Part shown: in pieces, positions 6,386-13,426 of the stretch | Position numbering within the stretch: position 1 is the first letter of the stretch | Layout: each line of letters opens with the position of its first letter | Source of the DNA: DAOTXN01 sp034435435 | GTDB lineage: Bacteria; Chloroflexota; Anaerolineae; S140-20 | Direction of reading: 5' to 3' | DNA: 17,984 bases | Assembly (NCBI GenBank): GCA_034435435.1 | Contig: DAOTXN010000112.1 | Span: 1-17,984, forward strand | Made by a program: the position numbers and the translations under genes | Notes under the pieces: generated by a model | The model's input: the letters and a program-made list of their open reading frames with translations, nothing else | Databases searched by the model: none | Told to the model about the DNA's origin: nothing

Positions 6386-6414
6386 ACCCCCCGCTTGCGC
6401 CGAGGGGGTCTTTT
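6386..6414 (+). terminator. Terminator-like hairpin at the 5' end of the transcript
   Basis: ACCCCCCG pairs with CGAGGGGGT (one bulged A, 6386-6409), followed by CTTTT. It terminates rightward transcription only; no T run exists on the other strand. Because the promoter's start is only about 5 bases upstream, it either acts on transcripts from further left or is a regulatory or protective 5' hairpin of the next gene. Confidence 0.5.
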
Positions 6415-6501
6415 GCTCGACCAGGTTCGCATTTAGAGTTGGGCCACTCCATCAGGGTCTGTTATGCGTGCAGCTCACCGGTGTAGAAAGAGGAACAGAA
6501 T

Positions 6502-7254
6502 TTGGTGTCATCTGATGCTTTGGTAATTGCCCGAATGCGGTCGCTCATTCAACAATGGGAACAGAGAGCGGATCCTAGAGCGGTGTTCCTGAATTGCTAC
6601 ATGATGATGACATGCAACATGCTCACGGCAATAGAACGGGATGAATTTTTGGATTCTGTGTGGGTCAATCAACTCCTGCATCGCTTTGCCGATTATTATT
6701 TTGTGGCGCTCGAAGCCTATGAGCAAAGCCCTGCATCGGCCCCGACTGTGTGGCTGTTGGCGCACAACGCTGCGCACGACCCCAAGTGTTCTGCTCTCCA
6801 GATGCTGCTGTTGGGCGTCAATGCGCACATCAACTACGATTTAGTGCTCACACTGTTTGACCTACTTGAGCCAGAATGGGCTAATCTCTCTGACGCCCAG
6901 CGCGCCACACGCTATGCCGACCATTGCCACGTAAACGATGTGATTGGCCGCACGATAGACGCAGTCCAAGATCAAGTTATCGAGCCGGCAATGCCAGTGA
7001 TGGATCTTTTCGACAAGCTGCTTGGGCCAATCGATGAAATCATGATCTCGCGTCTGATCGCTCAATGGCGCGAGACAGTCTGGCAAAATGCGACTCGTCT
7101 ACTGGAAACAGACCAAGAGAGCGAACGAACCCAAATGATAGGACAGTTTGAAAAAGAGGCTCTCAAGATAGGCCAGATCATTAAAGTCATCCCTACATGG
7201 ATAAGTGGTGGCAACCCAGTTGGTCGCTTTGACAACGGATTGACGCGGCGGTAG
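6502..7254 (+). CDS. DUF5995-like protein
   Basis: A 250-residue soluble, mostly helical protein. The segments FADYYFVALEAYEQ, TVWLLAHNAAHDP and LQMLLLGVNAHINYDLVLTL match, from memory, the DUF5995 pattern in which an N-A-H-I-N-x-D-L core is most conserved; the His and Asp could bind a metal, but no function is established. The start is TTG 6502 or GTG 6505; GAGGA at 6490-6494 fits either, with 7 or 10 bases of spacing. No signal peptide or membrane helix is present. The promoter of the kinase fusion overlaps its last codons, so the two are probably separate transcripts. The base composition is lower in GC than in the kinase gene that follows. Confidence 0.65.
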   Translation: MVSSDALVIARMRSLIQQWEQRADPRAVFLNCYMMMTCNMLTAIERDEFLDSVWVNQLLHRFADYYFVALEAYEQSPASAPTVWLLAHNAAHDPKCSALQMLLLGVNAHINYDLVLTLFDLLEPEWANLSDAQRATRYADHCHVNDVIGRTIDAVQDQVIEPAMPVMDLFDKLLGPIDEIMISRLIAQWRETVWQNATRLLETDQESERTQMIGQFEKEALKIGQIIKVIPTWISGGNPVGRFDNGLTRR

Positions 7255-7268
7255 GGTTGCGATACAAT
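7240..7268 (+). promoter_or_regulatory. Promoter of the kinase fusion gene
   Basis: TTGACG (7240-7245) and TACAAT (7263-7268) are exactly 17 bp apart, overlapping the end of the DUF5995-like gene. The start would be near 7275, about 60 bases before the start codon. The same pair of hexamers at the same spacing occurs at 10527-10555. Confidence 0.75.
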
Positions 7269-7334
7269 CTTTGCGAACACAAAGCGGCTCGTTGCGACCG
7301 CCGAACTAACTTCCAGTTAAAGGAAAATCAATTG

Positions 7335-9221
7335 GTGAGCGGGCACTCCCTTCCGCCAGCCAAACCCTCATCCTCTCAGCCCCCGCCGTACCTCAGCAAC
7401 CGCTATCGCCTGGTCGAGTGGTTGGGCGAGGGTAGCATGGGGGCCGTCTATCGCGCTCATGACGAGATGCTCGACCGCGACGTAGCCATCAAGTTCCTGC
7501 TGCCCGAGCGGGTGGCCGGGGGTGAGGCGGGCGCGCGCTTTTTGCGCGAGGCTCGCGCCGTGGCCCGCCTGTCGCATCCCCACATCATGACCCTGTTCGA
7601 CGTGGGACGCGAGGGCGACTGGCACTACCTGGTGCTGGAGCACATCCCCGGCCAGGACCTGCATGCGCGCATGGTCGAGCGCGGCGAGCCGCTGCCCGTG
7701 CGCGACGCGCTGCACGCCGTTCGCGGCGCGCTGGAGGCGCTGGCCTACGCCCATGCCCAGGGCGTCATCCACCGCGACGTCAAACCTGAAAACATCATGC
7801 TCACGCCTGACGGCCAGGCCAAAGTGACCGATTTTGGGCTGGCGCTGGCGCGGGGCGACGTGCGGTTGACGCAGGAAGGAGTCATCGTCGGCACACTGCT
7901 GTATGTGGCCCCCGAAGTGATCGCGGGTGGACCCGTCGACCATCGCGCCGATCTATACGCCGTGGGCGCGGTGCTGTACGAGCTGCTCACCGGTCGTCCG
8001 CCCTTTGCCAGCGACGACCCCCTGGCCGTGCTGTCGCAAATCCTGCACACGCCCGTCGCGCCGCCTCGGGCCGTCGAGGCCAGCATTCCGGTCGAAGTGG
8101 AAGAGGTCATCCTCAAACTGTTGGCGAAAAATCCAGACGAACGCTACACCACAGCGGAGGAAGCGTTGGCGGCGTTGCCCGACGTGTCGGCGGTCGAGAG
8201 TTTGGTCACGCCCGCCGTCCAACAGCGCACCTCCGAGCGCGACGCCCTTTCGCTGCTGGAGCGCATCGTGCGCAGCTCGTCCATCCATCGCCCCCCGCCA
8301 GAGCCGCCCACTGTCTTGGCCGACGAAGAGACGCTGCTGGCCCTGCCTGAGACCGTCGAGGCCGAGACGTTGGAGCAGACCCAAGCTTTGCTGGTCTACG
8401 CGGCCCAGGAGGACACCGTCACGGCGGTGGAGGCGGAGCGCCGCCGTCTGGCCGCGCTGCTGCAAAGCAATGTCATCGAGCCGCTCAACTTGCTGCTGTC
8501 ACAGGCCAACGCCTACGAGCAAAGCCTGAGCGTCAATCCGGCCGCGCGTATGGCCGTCTCGGTGCTGACCAGCCTGGCTCGCCAGACCATGCAACAGGTG
8601 CGCGACCTGGAAGCCCACTTGCACCCCACCATCCTGGAGACGCTGGGGCTGGAACCGGCGCTGGAAGCGCTGGTCAGCCAGACCATCCGCGCGCGCGGCC
8701 TGCACGTCGAGCTGACGTTGGAGCGCATGCGCGAACGGTTGCCCGCTCAGATTGAGTTGGCCCTGTTTCGGGCGGCGCAAGAGGCACTGGACCGCGCCGC
8801 CGGCCCGGCCCACGCCTCGCGGGTGAACATCCGGTTGGAGCAACGGGAGGGTGCGCTGCTCTTTCGCCTGGCCGACAACGGCCTCGCGGCGGGTGGTGAG
8901 GCCCTGCGCGCCGTCCGGGGGCGCATCGAGCAACTGGGCGGCGGCGTCGAGGCCAGCGTCGGCGCGCACGGCTTTGAGCTGACGGCCCGTTTCGACCTGG
9001 CCCCGGCGGTGGAGCTGACCGCCCGCGAGATGGAGGTGATCCAACTGCTGGCCGAGGGATTGAGCAACAAAGAGATCGCCGGCTCGTTGTTCATCAGCCC
9101 GCGCACGGTCAACTTTCACCTGGACAACATCTATTCCAAGCTGGGCGTCAATTCGCGCACCGAGGCGGCGATTTACGCCTTGCGTCAGGGCTGGGTAAAA
9201 ACGTACCTTCCAGGAAGCTGA
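7335..9221 (+). CDS. Ser/Thr kinase - pseudo-histidine-kinase - LuxR DNA-binding fusion
   Basis: A 628-residue cytoplasmic protein with three modules. Residues 24-282 are a complete Hanks-type kinase: P-loop GEGSMG (31-36), Lys53 in VAIKF, Glu72, HRD (146-148) in HRDVKPEN, DFG (166-168), APE (192-194). Residues about 365-556 align with the NarL-type histidine kinase core: ERRRLAA, then HPTILETLGLEPALEAL and an HATPase-like end (LFRLADNG, EQLGGGV). The phospho-acceptor His of the usual ELHD box is Gln377 and the N-box Asn is Asp. Residues 559-619 are a LuxR/GerE helix-turn-helix (LTAREMEVIQLLAEGLSNKE). No membrane helix is seen. GTG 7335 or TTG 7332 follows AAAGGA; the TTG at 7257 lies before the promoter's predicted start. 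It probably couples kinase activity to transcription directly (inference). Confidence 0.88.
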   Translation: MSGHSLPPAKPSSSQPPPYLSNRYRLVEWLGEGSMGAVYRAHDEMLDRDVAIKFLLPERVAGGEAGARFLREARAVARLSHPHIMTLFDVGREGDWHYLVLEHIPGQDLHARMVERGEPLPVRDALHAVRGALEALAYAHAQGVIHRDVKPENIMLTPDGQAKVTDFGLALARGDVRLTQEGVIVGTLLYVAPEVIAGGPVDHRADLYAVGAVLYELLTGRPPFASDDPLAVLSQILHTPVAPPRAVEASIPVEVEEVILKLLAKNPDERYTTAEEALAALPDVSAVESLVTPAVQQRTSERDALSLLERIVRSSSIHRPPPEPPTVLADEETLLALPETVEAETLEQTQALLVYAAQEDTVTAVEAERRRLAALLQSNVIEPLNLLLSQANAYEQSLSVNPAARMAVSVLTSLARQTMQQVRDLEAHLHPTILETLGLEPALEALVSQTIRARGLHVELTLERMRERLPAQIELALFRAAQEALDRAAGPAHASRVNIRLEQREGALLFRLADNGLAAGGEALRAVRGRIEQLGGGVEASVGAHGFELTARFDLAPAVELTAREMEVIQLLAEGLSNKEIAGSLFISPRTVNFHLDNIYSKLGVNSRTEAAIYALRQGWVKTYLPGS

Positions 9222-9235
9222 CGGCTTCCTGGAAG
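9207..9235 (+). terminator. Perfect hairpin at the end of the kinase gene
   Basis: CTTCCAGGAAGC (9207-9218) and GCTTCCTGGAAG (9224-9235) form a 12-bp stem with the stop codon TGA in its 5-base loop. No T run follows on the plus strand, so termination would be inefficient or rho-aided; on the minus strand a TTTTT lies a few bases beyond. Confidence 0.4.
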
Positions 9236-9308
9236 CTCCAAACCGAGACCTGGTAAAATGAACAGGCTGCAAACTGGTTGATTAGCCGTTCCTCCCGCTC
9301 CGGCGTCG

Positions 9309-9317
9309 TGCTATGAT
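9309..9317 (+). promoter_or_regulatory. Candidate extended -10 promoter of the CpaF-like gene
   Basis: TGCTATGAT carries an extended -10 (TG-N-TATGAT) with no good -35 box at the expected distance. A start near 9324 would give a leader of about 44 bases. Confidence 0.35.
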
Positions 9318-9367
9318 TAAAACATAGATCAGCCGGGCACAAGCCCTAAAAATTAGGAGGAAAAACG

Positions 9368-10456
9368 ATGAGCAAGCAAGAGCAAGCCAACCCATTGATT
9401 GTTTTAGAGCCGCTGCTGGCCGACCCCCAGGTGGCGGAGATTATGGTTGACGGCCCCAGACGGGTCTATGTGGAAAAAGGGGGGCAATTCGTGGACGTGG
9501 ACTCGCCCTTCCGCGACGAGGCCCACCTGATGCAGGTGATCCACGCCATCGTGACGCCGCTGGGCCGGGTAGTGGACGAGTCGCACCCGCTGATGGATGC
9601 CCGCCTGGCCGATGGCTCGCGCGTCAACGTGGTCATCCCGCCCATCTCGCTGGTCGGACCGGTGCTCACCATCCGCAAGTTTCGCCAGCGCCGGATCACG
9701 CTCGACGAATTGATTCAGTGGGACTGTATCGGCGCGAACGAGGTGACGTTTCTGCAGGCCTGCGTGGAGGGCCGCCTGAACGTCGCCGTCTCGGGCGGGA
9801 CCGGCTCGGGCAAGACCACGCTGTTGAACCTGATCGGCCAGATGATCCCTGCCGGTGAGCGCATCGTCGCCGTCGAGCTGGCCAGCGAGCTGGAATGGCT
9901 GCCCGACAAGTTCACCCGCGTCGTGCGGCTGGAGGCCCGCCCGCCCAACGTGGAGGGCAAGGGCGAGGTCTCGTTGCGCGACCTGGTGATGAACGCGCTG
10001 CGCATGCGCCCCGACCGCATCATCGTGGGCGAGGTGCGCGGCGGCGAGGCGCTGGACCTGTTCACGGCCATGAACACCGGCCACGACGGATGTATGTTCA
10101 GCATGCACGCCAACAGCCCGCGCGACGCCCTGGCGCGGCTGGAGACCATGGTCACGCTGTCCAACCCGGCGCTGCCGCTGCTCAACGTGCGCCAGCAAAT
10201 GGCCTCGGCCATCAACCTGATCGTGCACATCGAGCGCCTGCAAGACGGCACGCGCAAAGTGCTCAAAGTGACCGAGGTCGCCGGGATGCAGGGCGACGCC
10301 GTCGTGCTGCACGACATCTTTGAATTCCGGCAAACCGGCGTTACCGAGGGCCAGATCGCCGGGAGCCACACCGCCACCGGTTACATCCCCGGCTTTATCA
10401 CGCCCTTGCGCGCGGCCGGCATCGAGCTGCCGCTGAGCTTGTTCACGCCGGGTTAG
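9368..10456 (+). CDS. CpaF/TadA-type secretion ATPase (orphan)
   Basis: A 362-residue hexameric-type ATPase of the type II/IV secretion superfamily, closest to CpaF/TadA, which drives Flp/Tad pilus assembly. The N-terminal domain has the typical NPLIVLEPLLADPQVAEIMV and RVDESHPLMDARL-like stretches. Walker A is GGTGSGKT (143-150), Walker B RIIVGEVRG (217-225), and the His box is GHDGCMFSMHANSP (238-251). The Asp box reads VAVELASELEWL, with Leu where CpaF proteins usually have Asp. ATG 9368 is preceded by TAGGAGGAAAAACG. No other Tad genes (cpaB, tadB, tadC, flp) lie within the window, so its partners must be elsewhere or it has another role. It ends before a hairpin terminator. Confidence 0.88.
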   Translation: MSKQEQANPLIVLEPLLADPQVAEIMVDGPRRVYVEKGGQFVDVDSPFRDEAHLMQVIHAIVTPLGRVVDESHPLMDARLADGSRVNVVIPPISLVGPVLTIRKFRQRRITLDELIQWDCIGANEVTFLQACVEGRLNVAVSGGTGSGKTTLLNLIGQMIPAGERIVAVELASELEWLPDKFTRVVRLEARPPNVEGKGEVSLRDLVMNALRMRPDRIIVGEVRGGEALDLFTAMNTGHDGCMFSMHANSPRDALARLETMVTLSNPALPLLNVRQQMASAINLIVHIERLQDGTRKVLKVTEVAGMQGDAVVLHDIFEFRQTGVTEGQIAGSHTATGYIPGFITPLRAAGIELPLSLFTPG

Positions 10457-10473
10457 TCGGTTGGGGTTTGAAT

Positions 10474-10520
10474 ATGACGACGAATCGAGGGACGCTTTCC
10501 ATCTCCTGATTCGTCGTCAT
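10474..10520 (+). terminator. Hairpin after the CpaF-like gene
   Basis: ATGACGACGAATC (10474-10486) and GATTCGTCGTCAT (10508-10520) form a perfect 13-bp stem with a 21-base loop. Only a short TTTG follows, so it is a moderate terminator at best; it separates this gene from the promoter at 10527. Confidence 0.5.
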
Positions 10521-10526
10521 TTGAGG

Positions 10527-10555
10527 TTGACGATCTGCCCAGCTTGAGATACAAT
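10527..10555 (+). promoter_or_regulatory. Promoter of the DUF7718/DUF5647-like gene pair
   Basis: TTGACG (10527-10532) and TACAAT (10550-10555) are 17 bp apart, identical in both hexamers and spacing to the kinase promoter. The predicted start near 10562 leaves a leader of only about 17 bases. Confidence 0.75.
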
Positions 10556-10578
10556 TTTGTTACAATACAGGCAACAAC

Positions 10579-10905
10579 ATGGGCGAGACAGAATACATCA
10601 TCTACCTGGACGACGGCATGCGGGACCGTTGTCGGCACTTTCATCACACCGAGCAAGGTCAGGTTGTCCTGTTTAGAATCCAGTACGAAGCATTGATCGG
10701 CCAACGCTGGGTACCCATCGTGCGCTACGATACAGTCCACGGTTTCCCGCACCGGGATGTGATGCATCCAGATGGAAGTCAGACTAAAGAACCATTTCCA
10801 CACTATTCCCGAGCCGAAGTGTTAACAACAGGACAACAGGACATTCGACGAAACTGGCGTGAGTACAGAGCGACATACGAGAAAAAGCTGGAGCAAATGA
10901 AATGA
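10579..10905 (+). CDS. DUF7718-like small protein, first gene of an overlapping pair
   Basis: A 108-residue soluble protein. The core YEALIGQRWVPIVRYDTVHG, then FPHRDVMHPDG, and a C-terminal NWREYRATYEKKLEQ match my recollection of the DUF7718 family, which has conserved RYD, HGF-H-D and K residues and occurs next to a DUF5647-like partner. No biochemical role is known to me. The ATG has only a weak AGG 7 bases upstream. Its stop overlaps the next start as ATGA (10902-10905), implying translational coupling. The small size, tight overlap and dedicated promoter resemble toxin-antitoxin modules, but no toxin fold is recognised. Confidence 0.65.
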   Translation: MGETEYIIYLDDGMRDRCRHFHHTEQGQVVLFRIQYEALIGQRWVPIVRYDTVHGFPHRDVMHPDGSQTKEPFPHYSRAEVLTTGQQDIRRNWREYRATYEKKLEQMK

Positions 10906-11198
10906 AAGCAATGTATCAATTACGGTTTGAGGAGTTGTTGGCCGAGTTTGACCAATACGTTCTAGAGCGCCCCGACTTTGCCCAACGCATTCCTCCGGGC
11001 GCTCAAATTGTTTTCGTGGACGAGACGGACGTGGATTTTAGCCGCTGGAGCGTACAGACGTTTGGTAAACCATCACCTGTTGACGGCGAGACTGACCGAT
11101 CCATTGTCTACATCGAAGTTGGCAAACTCGCTCCACGGCGGTCGCGGCTCCAAACCCCGCGTTTGATTCCCCGCGCCCCCGCCTATGCAACAACCTGA
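10902..11198 (+). CDS. DUF5647-like small protein, second gene of the pair
   Basis: A 98-residue acidic protein up to about residue 75 (FDQYVLERPDFAQRIPPGAQ, then IVFVDETDVDF and IVYIEVGKL), resembling DUF5647 from memory. The final 23 residues (PRRSRLQTPRLIPRAPA and on) are basic and proline-rich, unlike the rest. The reading frame overlaps the start of the beta-helix gene by 14 bases. Translation is coupled to the DUF7718-like gene through ATGA. No catalytic motif is recognised. The partner relation is inferred from the overlap and my memory of the pair occurring together. Confidence 0.6.
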   Translation: MKAMYQLRFEELLAEFDQYVLERPDFAQRIPPGAQIVFVDETDVDFSRWSVQTFGKPSPVDGETDRSIVYIEVGKLAPRRSRLQTPRLIPRAPAYATT

Positions 11199-12852
11199 TT
11201 TCGGCGTGGGATTGCGACGCTTCGCGGTGACTCAGCGGAACCGTTGGGCAGGGTTGCTGCTCCCGATGATCTTGGCTGCTCTGCTAACCCTGGCTGTCCA
11301 CTATGCCTCTGCCCACTACCCAATATCCCAATACTCAAGTTCCTCTATCTGGGGCGGCCCCCTTCCCGGCAACACTACGATGCACCCCGCCGGCAACCCG
11401 CACGTCGTCAACACCGACCTGATCGTGCCTGCCGAGTACACATTGACCATTGAGCCGGGCGTCGAGCTGTACTTTGCCCCTAGCGCGTCGCTCATCGTGT
11501 ACGGGCGGCTGCTGGCCGAGGGCGCGCCCACCCAAACGATTCTGTTCACTCACCGTGACGCGGGCGCCTATTGGGGCGCGATTGCGCTACTCTACACCCA
11601 GGCCGACAATCGCATCACCCACGCCATCATCGAGTACACTGACCGGGAAGAGGGCGCCATCCCGCGCAGCTACGGCGTGACGGCCTATAGCGCCCGCGTC
11701 ACCCTGGCCGATAGCATACTGCGCTACACGCTGGGCAAAGACGGCCCGGCGGTGGTGGCCGACTGGGACTCGACGCTGGTTCTGCTGCGCAACGAGATTC
11801 ACGACATCGGCGGCGACGGGGTACACCCCACCGGCGGCGCGGCGATTATTTCGGGGAACCACATTTACAACGCGCGCTGGGGAGGGTATTTTTACGAAGG
11901 CATCGAGATCAGCCACATGACGCCCGAATCGCCCGCGCTGGTCATAAACAACCACGTCCACGACGTGACCGACGATTGCCTGGACGTGAACAGCTCGTGG
12001 GTGGTCGTCGAGTGTAACCGCCTGCACGACTGCGCCGACAAGGGGATTTCCATCGGGACGGGCAGCGACTCCAGCACCCAACCTTCGTCGGCGACGGTGG
12101 TCAACAACCTGGTCTACGCTAGCGTGGAGGGCATCGCCGTCAAGGACAGCGCGGCGGCGCGTATCGTGCACAACACGGTGGTCAGCAACACGACTGGGCT
12201 GGCGCTCTATGAAGCCTGGGACCACGAAGGGTTGGGCGGCGGGCGCGCCACGGTGGTCAACACGATCCTGTGGGGCAATGGGGAACAGATCAGCCTGGAC
12301 GCCCTCTCGACAGTGACGGTGACGTATTCGATTGTGGGGGGGAACTGGCCTGGCGACGGCAATCTGGACGCCGATCCGCTGTTCGTAGGGCCGGACGACT
12401 ACCACTTGGGCGACGACTCACCCGCCATCAACGCCGGGCGAGACGAAGGAATTGCCGTTGACCTGGATGGTCAGCCCCGCCCGGTCGGGGGCGCGCCGGA
12501 CATGGGGGCCTATGAGTACCCGGTGGCGCTGACATTGTGGGCCTGGCCCGGCGACACACAAGCTCACCTGAGCTGGCAATTGGCCGGGAGCGAGCCGGCG
12601 CTGACGAGTTTTACCATCAGCTATACCCGTCGTCCGGCGGGGAGTCTGGTTTTCCCACCCACGCTCATCACCGGCCTGCCGACCACGACGCGGGCCTACA
12701 CACTGACCGGTCTGGTCAATTATGCCTGGTACACCGCCGTCGTCGAGGGCTGGGACGTGAGTGAAACAGTAGTGCTGCGCTCCAACGCCGCCGCCGTGAT
12801 GCCGACGGATCTGTTTGTGTACCTGCCGCTGACAGTGCGTGCGAGTCCGTAA
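11185..12852 (+). CDS. Secreted right-handed beta-helix protein with C-terminal Fn3-like domain
   Basis: A 555-residue surface or secreted protein. Residues 1-44 form a long signal peptide or anchor: basic N-terminus then GLLLPMILAALLTLAVH. Residues about 75-400 are a parallel beta-helix of NosD/pectate-lyase-like type, with repeated units such as AAIISGNHIYNA, ALVINNHVHDVTDDCLDV and ARIVHNTVVSNTTGLAL. Residues 400-445 carry the DADPLFVGPDDYHLGDDSPA plus GAPDMGAYEY block that often ends such helices. A fibronectin-III-like region follows (about 450-540). The protein ends in VYLPLTVRASP, a short tail I recall in many Chloroflexota exported proteins. The start overlaps the previous gene by 14 bases and has no clear ribosome binding site. 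Polysaccharide binding or cleavage is possible but no catalytic residues are identified. Confidence 0.82.
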   Translation: MQQPDFGVGLRRFAVTQRNRWAGLLLPMILAALLTLAVHYASAHYPISQYSSSSIWGGPLPGNTTMHPAGNPHVVNTDLIVPAEYTLTIEPGVELYFAPSASLIVYGRLLAEGAPTQTILFTHRDAGAYWGAIALLYTQADNRITHAIIEYTDREEGAIPRSYGVTAYSARVTLADSILRYTLGKDGPAVVADWDSTLVLLRNEIHDIGGDGVHPTGGAAIISGNHIYNARWGGYFYEGIEISHMTPESPALVINNHVHDVTDDCLDVNSSWVVVECNRLHDCADKGISIGTGSDSSTQPSSATVVNNLVYASVEGIAVKDSAAARIVHNTVVSNTTGLALYEAWDHEGLGGGRATVVNTILWGNGEQISLDALSTVTVTYSIVGGNWPGDGNLDADPLFVGPDDYHLGDDSPAINAGRDEGIAVDLDGQPRPVGGAPDMGAYEYPVALTLWAWPGDTQAHLSWQLAGSEPALTSFTISYTRRPAGSLVFPPTLITGLPTTTRAYTLTGLVNYAWYTAVVEGWDVSETVVLRSNAAAVMPTDLFVYLPLTVRASP

Positions 12853-12873
12853 CCAGGTTGCCAAGCAGAATTC

Positions 12874-13118
12874 GTAACTGCTCAGCCTGTGCAGATAGGA
12901 CAACGAATCAAAGGATTGAGCGAATCTGTGCTTCTCAGCTCGATGGCCTGGGTCCCACAGCCGCGCTGACCGTGGGCCCAAGGGATGCGACGCCGCGCCT
13001 CACTGCAGAACGCGGGCAGCCCCGGGGCAGGGTTGGTCGGCGCCATTCGGTCAATCCTTCGCCAAGCTCAGGACAGGTTCCCGAAAATTCGTTGTCATAT
13101 CCCCACCTGAGCAGTTAC
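12874..13118. mobile_element. 245-bp inverted-repeat element with MITE-type termini
   Basis: It is bounded by a perfect 12-bp inverted repeat GTAACTGCTCAG (12874-12885) and CTGAGCAGTTAC (13107-13118), matching the termini of the MITE copies but with an unrelated interior. It contains a CCTTCGCCAAGCTCAGGACA word near 13053, of a dispersed type that I recall as common in related genomes. No ORF of note is present. The flanking 9-mers (12865-12873 and 13119-13127) are different, so no target duplication survives. Confidence 0.6.
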
Positions 13119-13186
13119 AAGTGGTCGTAGGTTTCTTCGTCGCTCCAGCCAAAGCCGGCCTTGAGCGTCTCGAACCCGACATACTG
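13119..13186 (-). pseudogene. Possible transposase N-terminal fragment
   Basis: Read on the minus strand, this stretch encodes VGFETLKAGFGWSDEETYDH, which has protein-like composition and resembles the start of some IS transposases. It has a stop codon immediately upstream in frame and is cut exactly at the end of the inverted-repeat element. Upstream on that strand, TTGACA (about 13235) and GAGGA before an out-of-frame ATG could be the promoter and start of the former gene. The resemblance is weak and unverified. Confidence 0.22.
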
Positions 13187-13426
13187 CTATCCTCAATGAA
13201 ATGTTACTTTATTCTGCCACGCTTGAATGAGGTGTCAAGATGATACCTTTTTTCAGTGGAGTCTGACAATACCTTCGCCAAAATAATAGATGGAGAAGGG
13301 TAAATTAGGACATTTGTCCGGTATGCCCCTTGTGGTAAAACTTCGTTGTGACAAACTGGTCTATCTTTGTTCTGCTCCATTGTGATTGCCTCAAGAGGTT
13401 GGCTTGGCTGGAAAGGGTTGTTGTTA
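13187..13426. other. Gene-free stretch with one short inverted repeat
   Basis: No coding region is seen. GGACA-TT-TGTCC at 13308-13319 is a short palindrome of operator size but has no adjacent gene start. AT content is higher than in the neighbouring genes. No permease follows the orphan ABC ATPase that ends at 13427. Confidence 0.4.

Noticed and set aside
6211..6432. 73-codon minus-strand open frame upstream of the cold-shock gene
   Set aside because: Its 3' third contains the consensus promoter of the cold-shock transcript and its 5' part contains a terminator-type hairpin; there is no good ribosome binding site.
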